Positions 36,901-46,049 of a stretch of 64,000 nucleotides of DNA are shown here, one piece after another. The translations under genes and the position numbers were made by a program. Within the stretch, counting starts at the first letter, position 1. Each line of letters starts with the position of its first letter. The notes beneath the pieces are model-generated. The model searched no databases. It was given only the letters and a program-made list of their open reading frames with translations, and was not told where the DNA came from. The stretch comes from Dastarcus helophoroides. Lineage: Eukaryota; Arthropoda; Insecta; Coleoptera; Bothrideridae. The DNA lies in assembly GCA_028583605.1 (NCBI GenBank), contig CM053325.1, forward strand, positions 61,816,121 to 61,880,120. Reading direction: 5' to 3'.

Positions 36901-39900
36901 TTGCTCTAGATAATTTTGGTGTTTTTTTAATTTTTCTTGGTTTCAAGATTGGTTTGAAGATAACCAAGCACCAATTCGTTTCACCTAAAAAAAAATGTTA
37001 AACAGCAACAACAAATATTAAAAATTTCACGATATTTCTATAAATATTTGCTATGACCGAACCTGGTTTCGCTTTTCAGCATCTTCGGCGGTTATACCAG
37101 TAGTTCGTTTAGCCGTGGTTATGCTAACAAGCTCCATGGATCACAGACTCCTACGAATATTTCTTCTAATCTGAATTCTCATTCAAAGCTTCAATTAGCT
37201 TTGAATGAACTAATGAAAGCTCATCAAAGCTGTTATGAACCCTACACGTGGTATAATATGGTATTACACATGGTATAATATGGTATGTAGGTCCAAATAT
37301 AAGGAGGCCATGACCAAAAGTGTTGAGTTACAAAAAAAAATCGAAATTTTCAAAAACGATTGCCAAATTTCCCAAAACATCAAGAATTTTCAAAAAACTA
37401 GAAATTTCCAAAAAAAATGGCAAAATTTATTAAACGCAAACCTAAATTTCAAAAAATGTCAGCGATCAGATCCGAAATTTGGTCGTAGATCAGAAGGGGA
37501 CTTTAGTCTTCCCAGGTCAGATAATTCGACTTCACCAAAGTATTTGGTAAACCCTGTCAATATTTTAAATTGTCATCAAGCACAAAACAATTGCTACAAA
37601 AAACGCATCGATGTTAAGGGAAGTCAAATATTTTCTTACAAAGTCCACTTCCAAAAGGCTTGTTGTTCTACTCAATTTATTGTTTTTTTTTAAAGATGTA
37701 TGTCGACAAAAACGATTACTTTTGTATATTGCTTGAACCACATTAATAATTTTACGATAAAACTTTTGAAGAGAAATTTTGCCTCACGTCATCTTGTTTT
37801 TATACGACCTTGAATTTACGTTGACATCCGAGTTCATAGGACCTTGCGCTCACGCACCTTGAGCTCACGCGATCTTGAGCTCACGCGATCTTGAGCTCAC
37901 GCGACATTGAGCTCACATAACCTTGAGATTACATGAGCTCAAGATCACATGAAATCAGACTGACGTGGGTTTAAGATTACGTAAGTATAAGGTCACGTGA
38001 GTTCAATGTCTCGTGAGCTCAAAGTCGCACTAGTTGGAGGTCACGTAAGGTCAAGGTCAGAGTAGGTCAGATTCAAGAAAACTCAAGGTCACCCGAGTTT
38101 AGAATTCGGTTAGAATTAGAGTGTGTTTAAAGTCACGTTAGCTCGAGGTCACGCGAATTGAAAATCGAGTAAACTCGAAATCAATTATTTTCAAAGTTCA
38201 TATAACCTTGAATTCACGCGATCTTAAGCTCACGCGATCATAAGCTCACGCGACATTGAGCTCACATAACCTTGAGCTAACATGTCCTACAACTAAAGTG
38301 ACCTTAAGTTTACGCGACCTTGAACTCACGTGACCTCGAGTTGATGTACCCTTGAACACACGCAATCTTGAGCTAACGTAATCCAGGACTCAGGTGACCT
38401 TGACCCCGAGTCAACACGACCTTGACCACACGTAACCTTGGTCTGACGTGGTTTTAAACATACATAACCTCGAACCCATGTGACTCTGATATCCTTAAAC
38501 TCACGTGACCTTGAACTCGTGTGATATTGATCTCACGTGACCTGGAGATCAGGTGACGTTGAACTCAGATGACCTTGATAGTCTCGAACCCAATTGACTT
38601 TAATTTTGCGCGACTTTGAACTCACGTGGCCTGCAACTAAGGCGGTCTCGAACTAACGTGACCTTGAACACACGCTAACCTAATCCTGAAGTCAGGTGAC
38701 TTTCAGTTCACGGACCTTTGATTTAATGCAATTTTGATCACACGTGACCTTGAACTAACGTGACCTTGAGCTTACGTGGCCTTGAGTTTACGTGATATTG
38801 AGCTTACGCGACCTTAAGATCACGTGACCTTAAAGTCACGTGACATAATAGCCTTGAACCTCACTGACTTTAAGTTTACGCGACTTTGAACTGACATGAC
38901 CTCGAGCTAGCGTGACCTTGAACACTCGCTAACCTAAAGCTGAAGTCTGGTGACCTTAAACTCACGTGACTTTGACTAATGCAACCTTGAACTAACATGA
39001 TCTTGAGATAACGTAGCCTTGAGTTAACATAACCTTGAATTCACGTGACCTTGAATCTGCGTGACCTTGAGTTTGAGTAATCTTGAGTTCATTTGACTTG
39101 AGATCACGTGACCTTGAATCCACGTGACGTGAGGTCGCAGGACCTTGAATTCGCGTGATATCAGATGTCCTTGAGTTCGTGTGATTTTGAGCCCACGTGA
39201 CCTTGATATAAAATGATGTTGAACTTACACGAGCTTAAGTTAGCCTTGAATATAATTAACCCTGAGTGTTCACGACCTTGAACTCACATGGCCTTGAACA
39301 CACTCTAACCTAATCCTAAACTTAATGACCTTGAGCTCACGAGCCTCTGATCTGCTGCGACCTTGATCTCAAATGATCTTGAACAAACGTGACCTTGAAC
39401 TTAGGTGACGAGCTCACGTGACCTCAAACTCACGTGACTTTAGATCTACGTGATCTTGAACTCACGTGACTGATATCAGATGACTTTGAGCTCGTGTGAT
39501 TTTGAGCCCACGTGGCCTTGATATCAGGTGATGTTGACCTTAAGACAGCTTTGAATATAATTGACCCTGATTGTACACAACCTTCAACTCACGTAACCTC
39601 AAGCTAACGTGACCTTAAACACCCTCTATCCTAATCCTAAACTTAGGTGACCTTGAAGTCAGATGACTCTAATCTACTTCAACCCTGATCTCAGATGACC
39701 TTGAATTTACGTGATGTGAGCCTACATGACCTTGAGCTCACGTGACCTTGAACTCGCGTGACCTTAGATCTACGTGATGTTGAACCCACGTGACTTTGCT
39801 ATCAGGTGACCTTAAGCTCGTCTGACCTTGAAATCGTGTGATCTTGAGCTCACGTAACCTTGATATCAGGTGATGTTGACCTTAGGCCAGCTTTGAATAT

Positions 39901-42900
39901 AATTGACCCTGATTTTACACAACCTTTAACTCACGTAGCCTCAAGCTAACGTGACCTTAAACATACTCTATTCTAATCCTAAACTTAGGCGATCTTGAAG
40001 TCAGATGACTCAAATCTACTTCGACCCTAACCTCAGATGACCTTGAAGTAACGTGACCTTGAATTCACGTTTCGTGAACCCATATGACTTTGAGCTCACA
40101 TAACCTCGAACTCGCGTGACCTTAGATCTATGTTATCTTGAACCCACGTTACTTTGCTCTCAGGTGACCTTGAGCTAATGTGACCTTGAGCTCGTGTGAC
40201 CTTGAGCTCAGGTGACCTTGATATCAGGTGATATTGACCTTAAGCCAGCTTCGAATATAATTGACCCTGATTTTACACAACCTTCAACTCACGTAGCCTC
40301 AAGCTAACGTGACCTTAAACACACTCTATCCCAATCCTAAAGTTAGGCGACCTTGAAGTCAGATGACTCTAATCTACTTCGATCCTGACCTCAGATGACC
40401 TCGAAGTAACGTGACCTTGAATTCACGTGACGTGCGCCCACATGACTTTGGGCTCACGTGACCTCGAACTCACGTGACTTTAGATCTACGTGATCTTGAG
40501 CCCACGTAACTTTGGTCTCAGGTGACCTTAAGCTCTTGTGACCTTGAGCTCGTGTGATCTGGAGTTCACGTGACCTTGATATCAAGTGATGTTGACATTA
40601 AGCCAGCTTTGAATATAATTGATCCTGATTTTACACAACCTTCAACTCACGTAGCCTCAAGCTAACGTTACCTTGAACACACTCTATTCTAATCCCAAAC
40701 TTAGATGACCTTGAAGTCAGATGACTCTAATCTATTTCGACCCTGACCTCAGATAACCTTGAAGTAACGTGACATGAGCCTACATGACCTTGAGCTCACG
40801 TGACCTTGAACTCGCGGGACCTTAGATCTACGTGATGTTGAACCCACGTGACTTTGCCATCAGGTGACCTTAAGCTCGTCTAACCTTGAGCTCGTGTGAT
40901 CTTGAGCTCACGCAACCTTGATATCAGGTGATGTTGACCTTAAGCCAGATTTGAATATAATTGATCCTGATTTTACACAACCTTCAACTCGCGTAGCCTC
41001 AAGATAATGTGACCTTGAACACACTCTATCCTAATCTTAAACTTAGATGATTTTAAGGTCAGATGACTCTAATTTACTTCGACCCTGACTTCAGATGACC
41101 TTGAAGTAACGTGACATTGAATTCACGTGACGTGAACCCACATGACCTTGAGCTCGTGCGGTCTTGAGCTCAAGTGACCTTGATATCAGATGATGTTCAT
41201 CTTAAGCCAGTTTTGAATATAATTGACCCTGATTTTACACAACCTCCAACTCACGTAGCCTCAAGCTAACATGACCTTGAACACACTCTATCCTAATCCT
41301 AAACTTAGGTGACCTTGAAGTCGGGTGAATCTAATCTTCTTCGACCCTGACCTCAGATATCCTTGAATTCACATGACGTGATCCCGCATGACTTTGAGCT
41401 CATATGACCTCGAAGTCGCCTGACCTACGTGACCTGAAACCCACGTGACTCGGATATCGTGTGATCTTAAACTCTAGTGATCTTAACCTCGTGTGATTTT
41501 GAGCTGATGTGACCTAATTCTTATGTGACAAATGAAACGTCAATATTGACTCCTAATAAATTTTTGATCTTTTTCCAAAATTTCGATTTTTTTTCGAATT
41601 TTCGTTAAATCTTTTTTGTTGGAAAATTCAACTTTTTTTGGCAAATTCTATTTCGCTGATTTAAATTTGTTTTGAAAAATTCAATATTTTTGTCGACTTT
41701 TTCTTTTAAAAAATTACAAAAATATTTGTTTCGTAATCCTTTCTAGAATTTTAGACTTTTAAAAAAAATTACTTTTTCGAAGCCGAAATTTAACTTTTTT
41801 AAAATTCGTTCTTTTTCTTGAAATTCTAAATTACACCCGTTTCGTTTAAATTGCGTCGTTTTTAAAAAATTTCGAATGTTTCCCTAAATTTCGATATTTT
41901 TAGTAAAGTTCTGCTTTTTTCAAAAATTCGACTTTTGTCAAACTTTGAATTTTATTTAAATTCGAGGTTTTTAATTTCGGCATTTTCTAAAACAAAATTG
42001 GGTTTTTTAATTTGATTTTTTTTATATGAAAAAAAAGCAAAACCTTTGAAAAATTGTCACTTTTTTGGCCTGAATTTTTGAAAGAGTCGAAATTTTCAAA
42101 AAACAGTTTGACATTTTCATATCGAAAAAATTCAAATTTAACAAAAAAAACCGATTTTTTTTTTAGAAAATGCCAACATTGAAAAAATATCCGAATTTAA
42201 ATAAAATTCAAATTTTGCCAAAAGTTGAAAGCAGAACTTGACTAATAATATCGAAATTTAGGTAAAATTCGAAATTTTTTTAAAAAGATCCCATTTAAAG
42301 GAAGAGAGTGTGTAAAAAGGTTCAACTCAACTGCTTTAAGTTTTATAAGGTCCTTAAGTACTTTAATTATTTAATATTTAAAATTTATAGCATATAGAGC
42401 CTAAAAATATTTCATATCTGCAAATTTAACATACTTTTGTGTGCTCCAATTCCTTAATAAACATGTTAAATTGTCGGTGCCTCAGTCCATTGTGAACTCG
42501 TATGCACAACTCCTTAACTAATGTATTTTTTTACAGATGACAACTTTAGAACCGTTCCAGTTAAACAACACAAAGAAAGCCCAGCAAGAAATTATGTTCT
42601 TTAATCGCGTACCAAAAGTAGGTTCCCAAACATTAATGGAACTGATGAGGAGACTTAGTATAAAAAACGACTTCGGATTTCATCAAGATAGGGTACAAAG
42701 AGTCGAAACAATTAGATTATCACCTGAAGATCAAGCCACATTGTCAGCTCTGGGTATGGAATTTTATTTCAATTGTTTAGAATTAATTCGAAGGAATTTG
42801 TTTCAGTCGCAAGTTACGAGCCACCTGCGGTATATATCAAACATGTTTGTTTCACAAATATTTCCGAGTAAGTAAACAATTAAATATAATATTCGTGATA

Positions 42901-45143
42901 ACCCAAACTTTCGACGTTTGCGTACCCTTTCCATAATTTTTCGTGACATTTAATACCCCTAGTTAAAAATTGCATCCTAACTAATACGATGAGGAAGTGA
43001 GTCTGTCTATTAGTCTGCTGAAGGTATCAACGAATTTCTTCATATTTTTCCAAAATTTTGACTAATTTTTAAAATTTAAATGTTTCAAAATTTCAACTTT
43101 TTTAAAAATTTTGACTTTGATGTAGGCAACTTAAGATACAATTTTGTGTTTTATTAATTACGTAAAAATCGTTTTGTCGTTAATATTCATTTTTACCCTC
43201 TTAGAGGCTGAATTTTGAAAAATCTTCTCTAAGTGCTCACCTACGTATTAGAGCGAACATCTGTGTGCAATTCCATGCTCTTAGACGCACCCATTTAGAC
43301 CGTGCGTTGTCTGTCAGTTTTTGCTTGTGGAACGGACTAGTCCTTGGTTATCTTCAAAAATTGTCCCTGAAACTAAGAAAAATTAAAAAACAACAACAGC
43401 AACGCTTAGAGTAACTGTTGTTGCGTTTCTTAAACTTTTTTGGTTTCAGGAGACGAGACTTGTATATAAATTTTTGTCAGTTAGTGTTAGACATTTATTA
43501 AATAGATGTGAACAGTTTGGTTTCGTTATTTTCAACAGTTCTAATGTGCTAATTAAATTTCCCGTTTACGCAGACACAGTTATAAGAATTATGTGACGGA
43601 TTTTAATTGTGTTGTTGTAGGTTTGGACTCCCAGAACCCATATACATTAACCTAGTAAGAGATCCAGTAGAGCGAGTAATTTCCTGGTACTATTACGTTC
43701 GTGCTCCTTGGTATTACGTGGAACGGAAAATAGCTTTTCCAGACATACCTCTACCAGATCCTAAATGGTTGAAGAAGGTAATGCACGTCTTTGAAACACT
43801 AAACTTAATGCATTACACGTTAATTGTAATTGTAATAATGAGCGCTAACAAGAAACAAATAGTGATTGTCAAGGTAACAATTTCATAGAAAATTAAATGA
43901 CAATGCAAATGAAATCTTAAAAATTCCTTAATTTAAGTAATACTGATCGCAATTTCACTAAAAATAGTATACCTCTCGTAGTAAAAGCACATTTTTTGGC
44001 TTCGACGTTTGTTAGCCCGGCTGACGCCTCGGCCACAACTTACATCGTCGTCCAGGAATGTATTGCTTTCACTACTAGACACACGTCAATATCAATTCAA
44101 TATCAAGTGTATCAACGTAACATCTAACTTTTAAGTGCGCAACTTAAAAAAATAGACATATAACTACATTTAACATCGGCAGGATTTTGAACATTGCGTT
44201 CTATCGGGTGATCGTGAATGCAGATACAACGTCGGGGAAATTCGAGAAGGCATAGGCGACCATCGGCGTCAATCGATGTTCTTTTGCGGACACCACGCCG
44301 ACTGTTTACCCTTTAATACTCAAGGAGCTCTCGAAAGAGCTAAAACTGCTGTGGAAAAACATTACGCCGTTGTAGGAATTTTAGAAGATTTGAACACGAC
44401 ATTGACAGTTTTCGAACATTACATTCCCAGATTTTTCACCGGAGCGTCCAACATATATTGGAGTGAGTAGAGTTTATGTCTACTTTCAAATATTAAGTGT
44501 ACAAAGTTTCGCCATCTAGTATGTTGCTGTAATTTTTTGGCACGTTAACGTTTGTTCTCGACTTGATCCGAACACTCCAAATTGACATTTAACCTTGGCG
44601 TAAAAATTCTACAATAGAATCAATAACAGAAGAGGGGTCATTGACTATTACTTTTTTAGTAGAATTCAACAATAAAAAATGCGTCTTCCGTTGTTAAATC
44701 AAATCAGTTAAACAATTTTTTGAAGGTTATGTTTTTGAAGGTTATGTTTTTGAAGGTTATGTTTTTGAAGGTTATGTTTTTGAAGGTTATGTTTTTGAAG
44801 GTTATGCTTTTGAAGGTTATCCTTTTGAAGGTTATGTTTTAGAAGGTTATCTGTTTTAGACACTAATCAAGTAAGAAACATACGTAAACATGACAAAAAA
44901 TGACATCAGCACCTTAGATTGGAAAATTTTTTGCACACACGGTGTTTGTATTTAAAAATGTTTGTTTCAGATGAAATCAGCAGATACAAGCCTATTAACA
45001 AGAATTCGTTCAAGCCTACTGTATCTGAGGAGGTAAAGGATATCGTACGAAGAAACTTTACAAAAGAAATTGAGTTTTACGAGTTTTGTAAACAAAGGCT
45101 ACATAAACAGTATTTAGCTTTAAAACTGAATAAAAGGCCATAA
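27790..45143 (+). CDS. pip: pipe-type (2-O-) sulfotransferase gene, seven exons found
   Basis: Type II Golgi sulfotransferase. In Drosophila, pipe acts in ventral follicle cells and sets embryonic dorsoventral polarity. Exons that join in phase: 27790-27935, 29143-29210, 42537-42753, 42807-42867, 43621-43777, 44183-44462 and 44971-45143, all with GT/AG borders. They encode about 366 residues plus the stop. A signal-anchor (LVALLAISTTLFLFIH) and a stem REMEVRLQP come first. Next are the 5'-phosphosulfate loop RVPKVGSQT, KHVCFTNISEFG with a His placed like the 2-O-sulfotransferase catalytic base, the 3'-phosphate motif INLVRDPVERVISWYYY, FFCGHHADC, and the C-terminal EIEFYEFCKQRL. The RVPKVGSQ, RAPWYY and VERVISW motifs favour pipe over Hs2st. 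The first cytoplasmic residues and start codon probably lie in an unseen upstream exon. No frame break is seen in the exons. Confidence 0.9.
28384..28733 (+). mobile_element. gypsy-like solo LTR, copy 2, in pip intron 1
   Basis: Starts tgtaaggaaatg and ends acccgcaaca, flanked by a perfect 4-bp repeat atat (28380-28383 and 28734-28737). A TATA-like ctatataaggcgg lies near 28551 and an aataaagtgg polyadenylation-like signal near 28677, so it may carry an active promoter and terminator in pip sense orientation. It is related to the minus-strand copy at 12097-12427. Confidence 0.75.
28751..28930. mobile_element. PIF/Harbinger-like MITE, copy 2
   Basis: Shares ttctctctgacataaaatat, aactatcctgagggaagcta and the right end gtctaatcctaacgcacc with the element at 11986-12630. 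The left outer end is missing. The gypsy-like solo LTR ends only about 18 bp to its left. Confidence 0.65.
29143..29210 (+). CDS. pip: pip stem exon, 68 bp
   Basis: Flanked by tttattttag and gtaaca. It accepts phase 1 and leaves phase 0, encoding GYLNSDVPSGVRAMM and the residues following, a soluble stem segment. Confidence 0.78.
29640..29720 (-). other. tRNA-like sequence (pseudo-tRNA or SINE head)
   Basis: On the minus strand there is a box A-like GTGGCCTAGTA and a perfect T-arm GCGGGTTCAAATCCCGC, with an ATGGGTCCCAT hairpin where the anticodon arm would be. The acceptor-stem halves do not pair, so a working tRNA is unlikely; a SINE head or tRNA relic fits better. Confidence 0.5.
29938..30016. 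repeat. 40-bp tandem duplication in the LINE 3' region
   Basis: The segment cacccaaccttgttgagaaactgaagaacgtcccttggat occurs twice in direct succession inside the LINE 3' part. Confidence 0.85.
30020..30214 (-). pseudogene. broken C-terminal Cys/His tail of the LINE ORF2
   Basis: Past the RNase H frame, the minus strand still reads pieces such as TGHCRLNK, HRMGII and VEHVMCHCPAL in changing frames. This is the CCHC-like tail usual after RNase H in these LINEs, now with several stops and indels. Confidence 0.55.
30215..33588 (-). pseudogene. LINE ORF2: endonuclease, reverse transcriptase, RNase H; frameshifted
   Basis: First frame 33588-31573: AP endonuclease (INLQHCQAVTANLCRFL, ALIQEPWI, GCDTNAHHTAWGS), then polymerase with FIPKPGK, the SNQHAFTSGRST block and KGCPQGGVLSPLIW. 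The frame shifts near 31600 into IGYADDITILLSG, which keeps the YADD catalytic pair, and shifts again near 31505 into EKWCKEHSLAANPAKTEMV. A TGA at 31085-31087 interrupts the ACLAV-AMKSTPTAAMEA block, where Gly is usual. RNase H follows with NTDGSKTNTG, KTDGQAALKAL and IKGHSGKEGNERADKLA, all with their acidic residues. In total there are two frameshifts and one stop before the tail, so no polymerase can be made. Confidence 0.88.
33683..34933 (-). pseudogene. LINE ORF1, DUF4780-like, one in-frame stop
   Basis: About 417 codons in a single frame, broken by one TGA at 34451-34453. The N-terminal part is basic and low complexity (KEKGRERERKRGGQQ), suited to RNA binding. The C-terminal part (from MVTNHLRVAIIDKKDW) carries spaced Trp residues and a PWAKVDDWVVFHSASKEE block that recall DUF4780, an RNA-recognition-like domain common in ORF1 of insect LOA-type LINEs. 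The expected role is a nucleic acid chaperone for the ribonucleoprotein. The DUF4780 match is by eye. Confidence 0.65.
34975..35840. repeat. 21-bp minisatellite abutting the LINE 5' end
   Basis: About 40 imperfect copies of ctgactaaaagcatctgaaag, with taa/ata variants and some shortened copies (ggctgactaaaagcatct). Because 21 is a multiple of three, the minus strand keeps open frames of LVSFQM- and QLSDAFS-type heptads up to 180 codons; I regard these as artefacts. The array starts about 40 bp upstream of the LINE ORF1 start. Confidence 0.95.
35841..36842. other. AT-rich sequence with short mariner-like end motifs
   Basis: No gene is seen. Two short motifs resembling mariner ends (acagggtgtcccacg at 36109 and cagtgtgtcccaag at 36140) face the same way without an element between them. 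From 36190 the sequence is A-rich degenerate repeat (gtcgaaattttcaag-type words). Confidence 0.45.
36843..36986. mobile_element. foldback MITE, copy 9 (divergent)
   Basis: Left arm ttgaaatacaaatcttatcc and ctgaaaccaagaaggattaa, short core, then tttttcttggtttcaag and gaagataaccaagcaccaat. More diverged than the other copies. Confidence 0.7.
36990..37795. other. gene-free intronic stretch
   Basis: No gene recognised. A ggtataatatggtat motif is repeated near 37250-37285. An open frame of 152 codons (37235-37693) shows no family and runs through low-complexity Lys/Asn-rich sequence. Confidence 0.4.
37800..41540. repeat. degenerate CACGTGACCTTGA-word array in pip intron 2
   Basis: About 3.7 kb of loosely repeated words of 12-20 bp, typically cacgtgaccttgaactcacg. 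The orientation is plus at 37800-37935, inverted (tcaaggtcacgtgag) at about 37935-38205, then plus to the end. From 39.2 kb a higher-order unit appears: ttgaatataattgaccctga recurs at 39246, 39551, 39893, 40251, 40609, 40951 and 41213 with spacings of 305, 342, 358, 358, 342 and 262 bp. By eye I count about 35 exact tgaccttga on plus and two in the inverted block. There is no coding content. It is less AT-rich than the flanks. Confidence 0.92.
41545..42310. repeat. AT-rich degenerate repeat with a polarity switch
   Basis: T-rich words (tcgattttttttcgaatttt) to about 42010, then A-rich words (gagtcgaaattttcaaaa). It ends about 230 bp before the pip catalytic exon. Confidence 0.55.
42537..42753 (+). 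CDS. pip: pip exon with the 5'-phosphosulfate-binding loop
   Basis: Acceptor tttttttacag, donor ctctgg|gtatgg. It encodes FFNRVPKVGSQTLMELMRRL, the PAPS-binding start of the catalytic domain, and leaves phase 1. The next intron is only 53 bp. Confidence 0.92.
42807..42867 (+). CDS. pip: pip exon with the KHV motif, 61 bp
   Basis: Preceded by gaatttgtttcag and followed by gtaagt. In the spliced frame it reads ASYEPPAVYIKHVCFTNIS. The His lies at the position of the catalytic base of 2-O-sulfotransferases. The contiguous genomic reading frame gives a different, meaningless peptide, so splicing is needed. Confidence 0.88.
43126..43510. repeat. dispersed repeat A, copy 2, with nested MITE
   Basis: Matches 7540-7790 in order and orientation (landmarks ttattaattacgtaaaaatcg, cttctctaagtgctcaccta, accgtgcgttgtctgtcag). 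The match is interrupted at 43326-43475 by a foldback MITE and resumes at gtcagttagtgttagacatt. It lies in the pip intron between 42868 and 43620. Confidence 0.6.
43326..43475. mobile_element. foldback MITE, copy 10
   Basis: Left arm tgtggaacggactagtcctt, shortened, and right arm tttttggtttcaggagacga with a small aacagcaacgct core between. It is flanked by tttttg on both sides, a possible target duplication. Confidence 0.75.
43621..43777 (+). CDS. pip: pip exon with the 3'-phosphate-binding motif
   Basis: Acceptor gttgttgtag, donor aagaag|gtaatg. Encodes EFGLPEPIYINLVRDPVERV and the SWYYYVRAPWYYVERK segment, then PDIPLPDPKWLKK. Phase 0 at the 3' end. Confidence 0.92.
44183..44462 (+). CDS. 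pip: pip exon with the FFCG motif
   Basis: Acceptor aacatcggcag, donor attgga|gtgagt. Encodes DFEHCVLSGDRECRYNVGEI, GDHRRQSMFFCGHHADC and FEHYIPRFFTGASNIYW. Paired cysteines here are typical of the family. Leaves phase 1. Confidence 0.92.
44716..44851. repeat. 15-bp minisatellite in the last pip intron
   Basis: Nine copies of tttttgaaggttatg. The first six are identical apart from the start; the last three carry single changes. It lies 120 bp upstream of the terminal pip exon. Confidence 0.95.
44971..45143 (+). CDS. pip: pip terminal exon
   Basis: Acceptor atgtttgtttcag; stop TAA at 45141-45143. Encodes NEISRYKPINKNSFKPTVSE then RRNFTKEIEFYEFCKQRLHK and a short basic end, the conserved C-terminus of the family. 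Confidence 0.92.
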
Positions 45144-45621
45144 CTAACACTAATATAAACCTAATTAGCGATATACGAATTTAACTACCACTCACTTGCG
45201 ACAATGTAGTCAATTTCAGATAAATATGCATAAGAGTAGACTGCGAAGTATTAAATTAACCTTTAGATAGAAGTTACTAAACAAATTACCAGAACTAAAG
45301 TTACCTTCACGCGTAAACATTTTGATGATTAATGTGTTTGAGGGGTTGTTTGACGGAAATAATCGAACTAAATGTTTTCCATATTATTTTCGTTACCTTA
45401 TTAACAATTTAATAATATTCAGTCGAAATTGACATCAAATAATAAAATAATCACTCTTAAAATAACTCACAACTAATCCAAATATTTAATATTTAGGTTA
45501 GGATTTTAAGAACACAGAACACCAGTAAAAGTAAGAAATGTCACAGCGTTGCCACACGACTATTTCTAAATATTACTAGTTTTTGTCATTGTCGTTAAAA
45601 AATTAGTTTAGTTTTTATCGT

Positions 45622-45627
45622 TAATAA
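45622..45627 (+). terminator. pip: candidate pip polyadenylation signal
   Basis: AATAAA about 480 bp after the pip stop codon, the first clear match to the canonical hexamer downstream that I noted. Use is inferred from position only. Confidence 0.4.
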
Positions 45628-46049
45628 AGTTTAATAGTTATGAACAAAATTAGAAGTTCAATGTTTACCCTGATGCACAATTATCTGAAATGAACTATAA
45701 CTTTGATGTTCAAATACTTACATGATGTTGCAAATCCAGCAACATTTCAAATGGGTTTCCATTATTTTAAAACCACTTGCATTTTAAAACTAAATTAAAA
45801 AGTCCTTGCATATAATATGTTAAATTTCTTGCAAAGATGACATACACATTCCAGCTTTCCCAAATTGTTCGAAATGTTTAATAACGCGTTTTCACTTAGC
45901 ACGATCTAACGGCCACAAGCAACAACGACGATTCCATCTTCGTGCTTTATGCCGACCATAGAACAAGCCGCTTCGTTTGTCAACACCAAATATCAAATTC
46001 GAAATTCTATCATTTAAAAAAAAATCGAATAAGCATCATATTTTTCACT

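Noticed and set aside
37235..37693. 152-codon frame as a gene
   Set aside because: Composition follows the AT-rich repeat (Lys/Asn/Phe-rich); no domain is recognised and it lies within the pip intron.
37800..41540. CRISPR-like array
   Set aside because: There are no constant repeats with unique spacers; the words are degenerate and contiguous, and the genome is eukaryotic.
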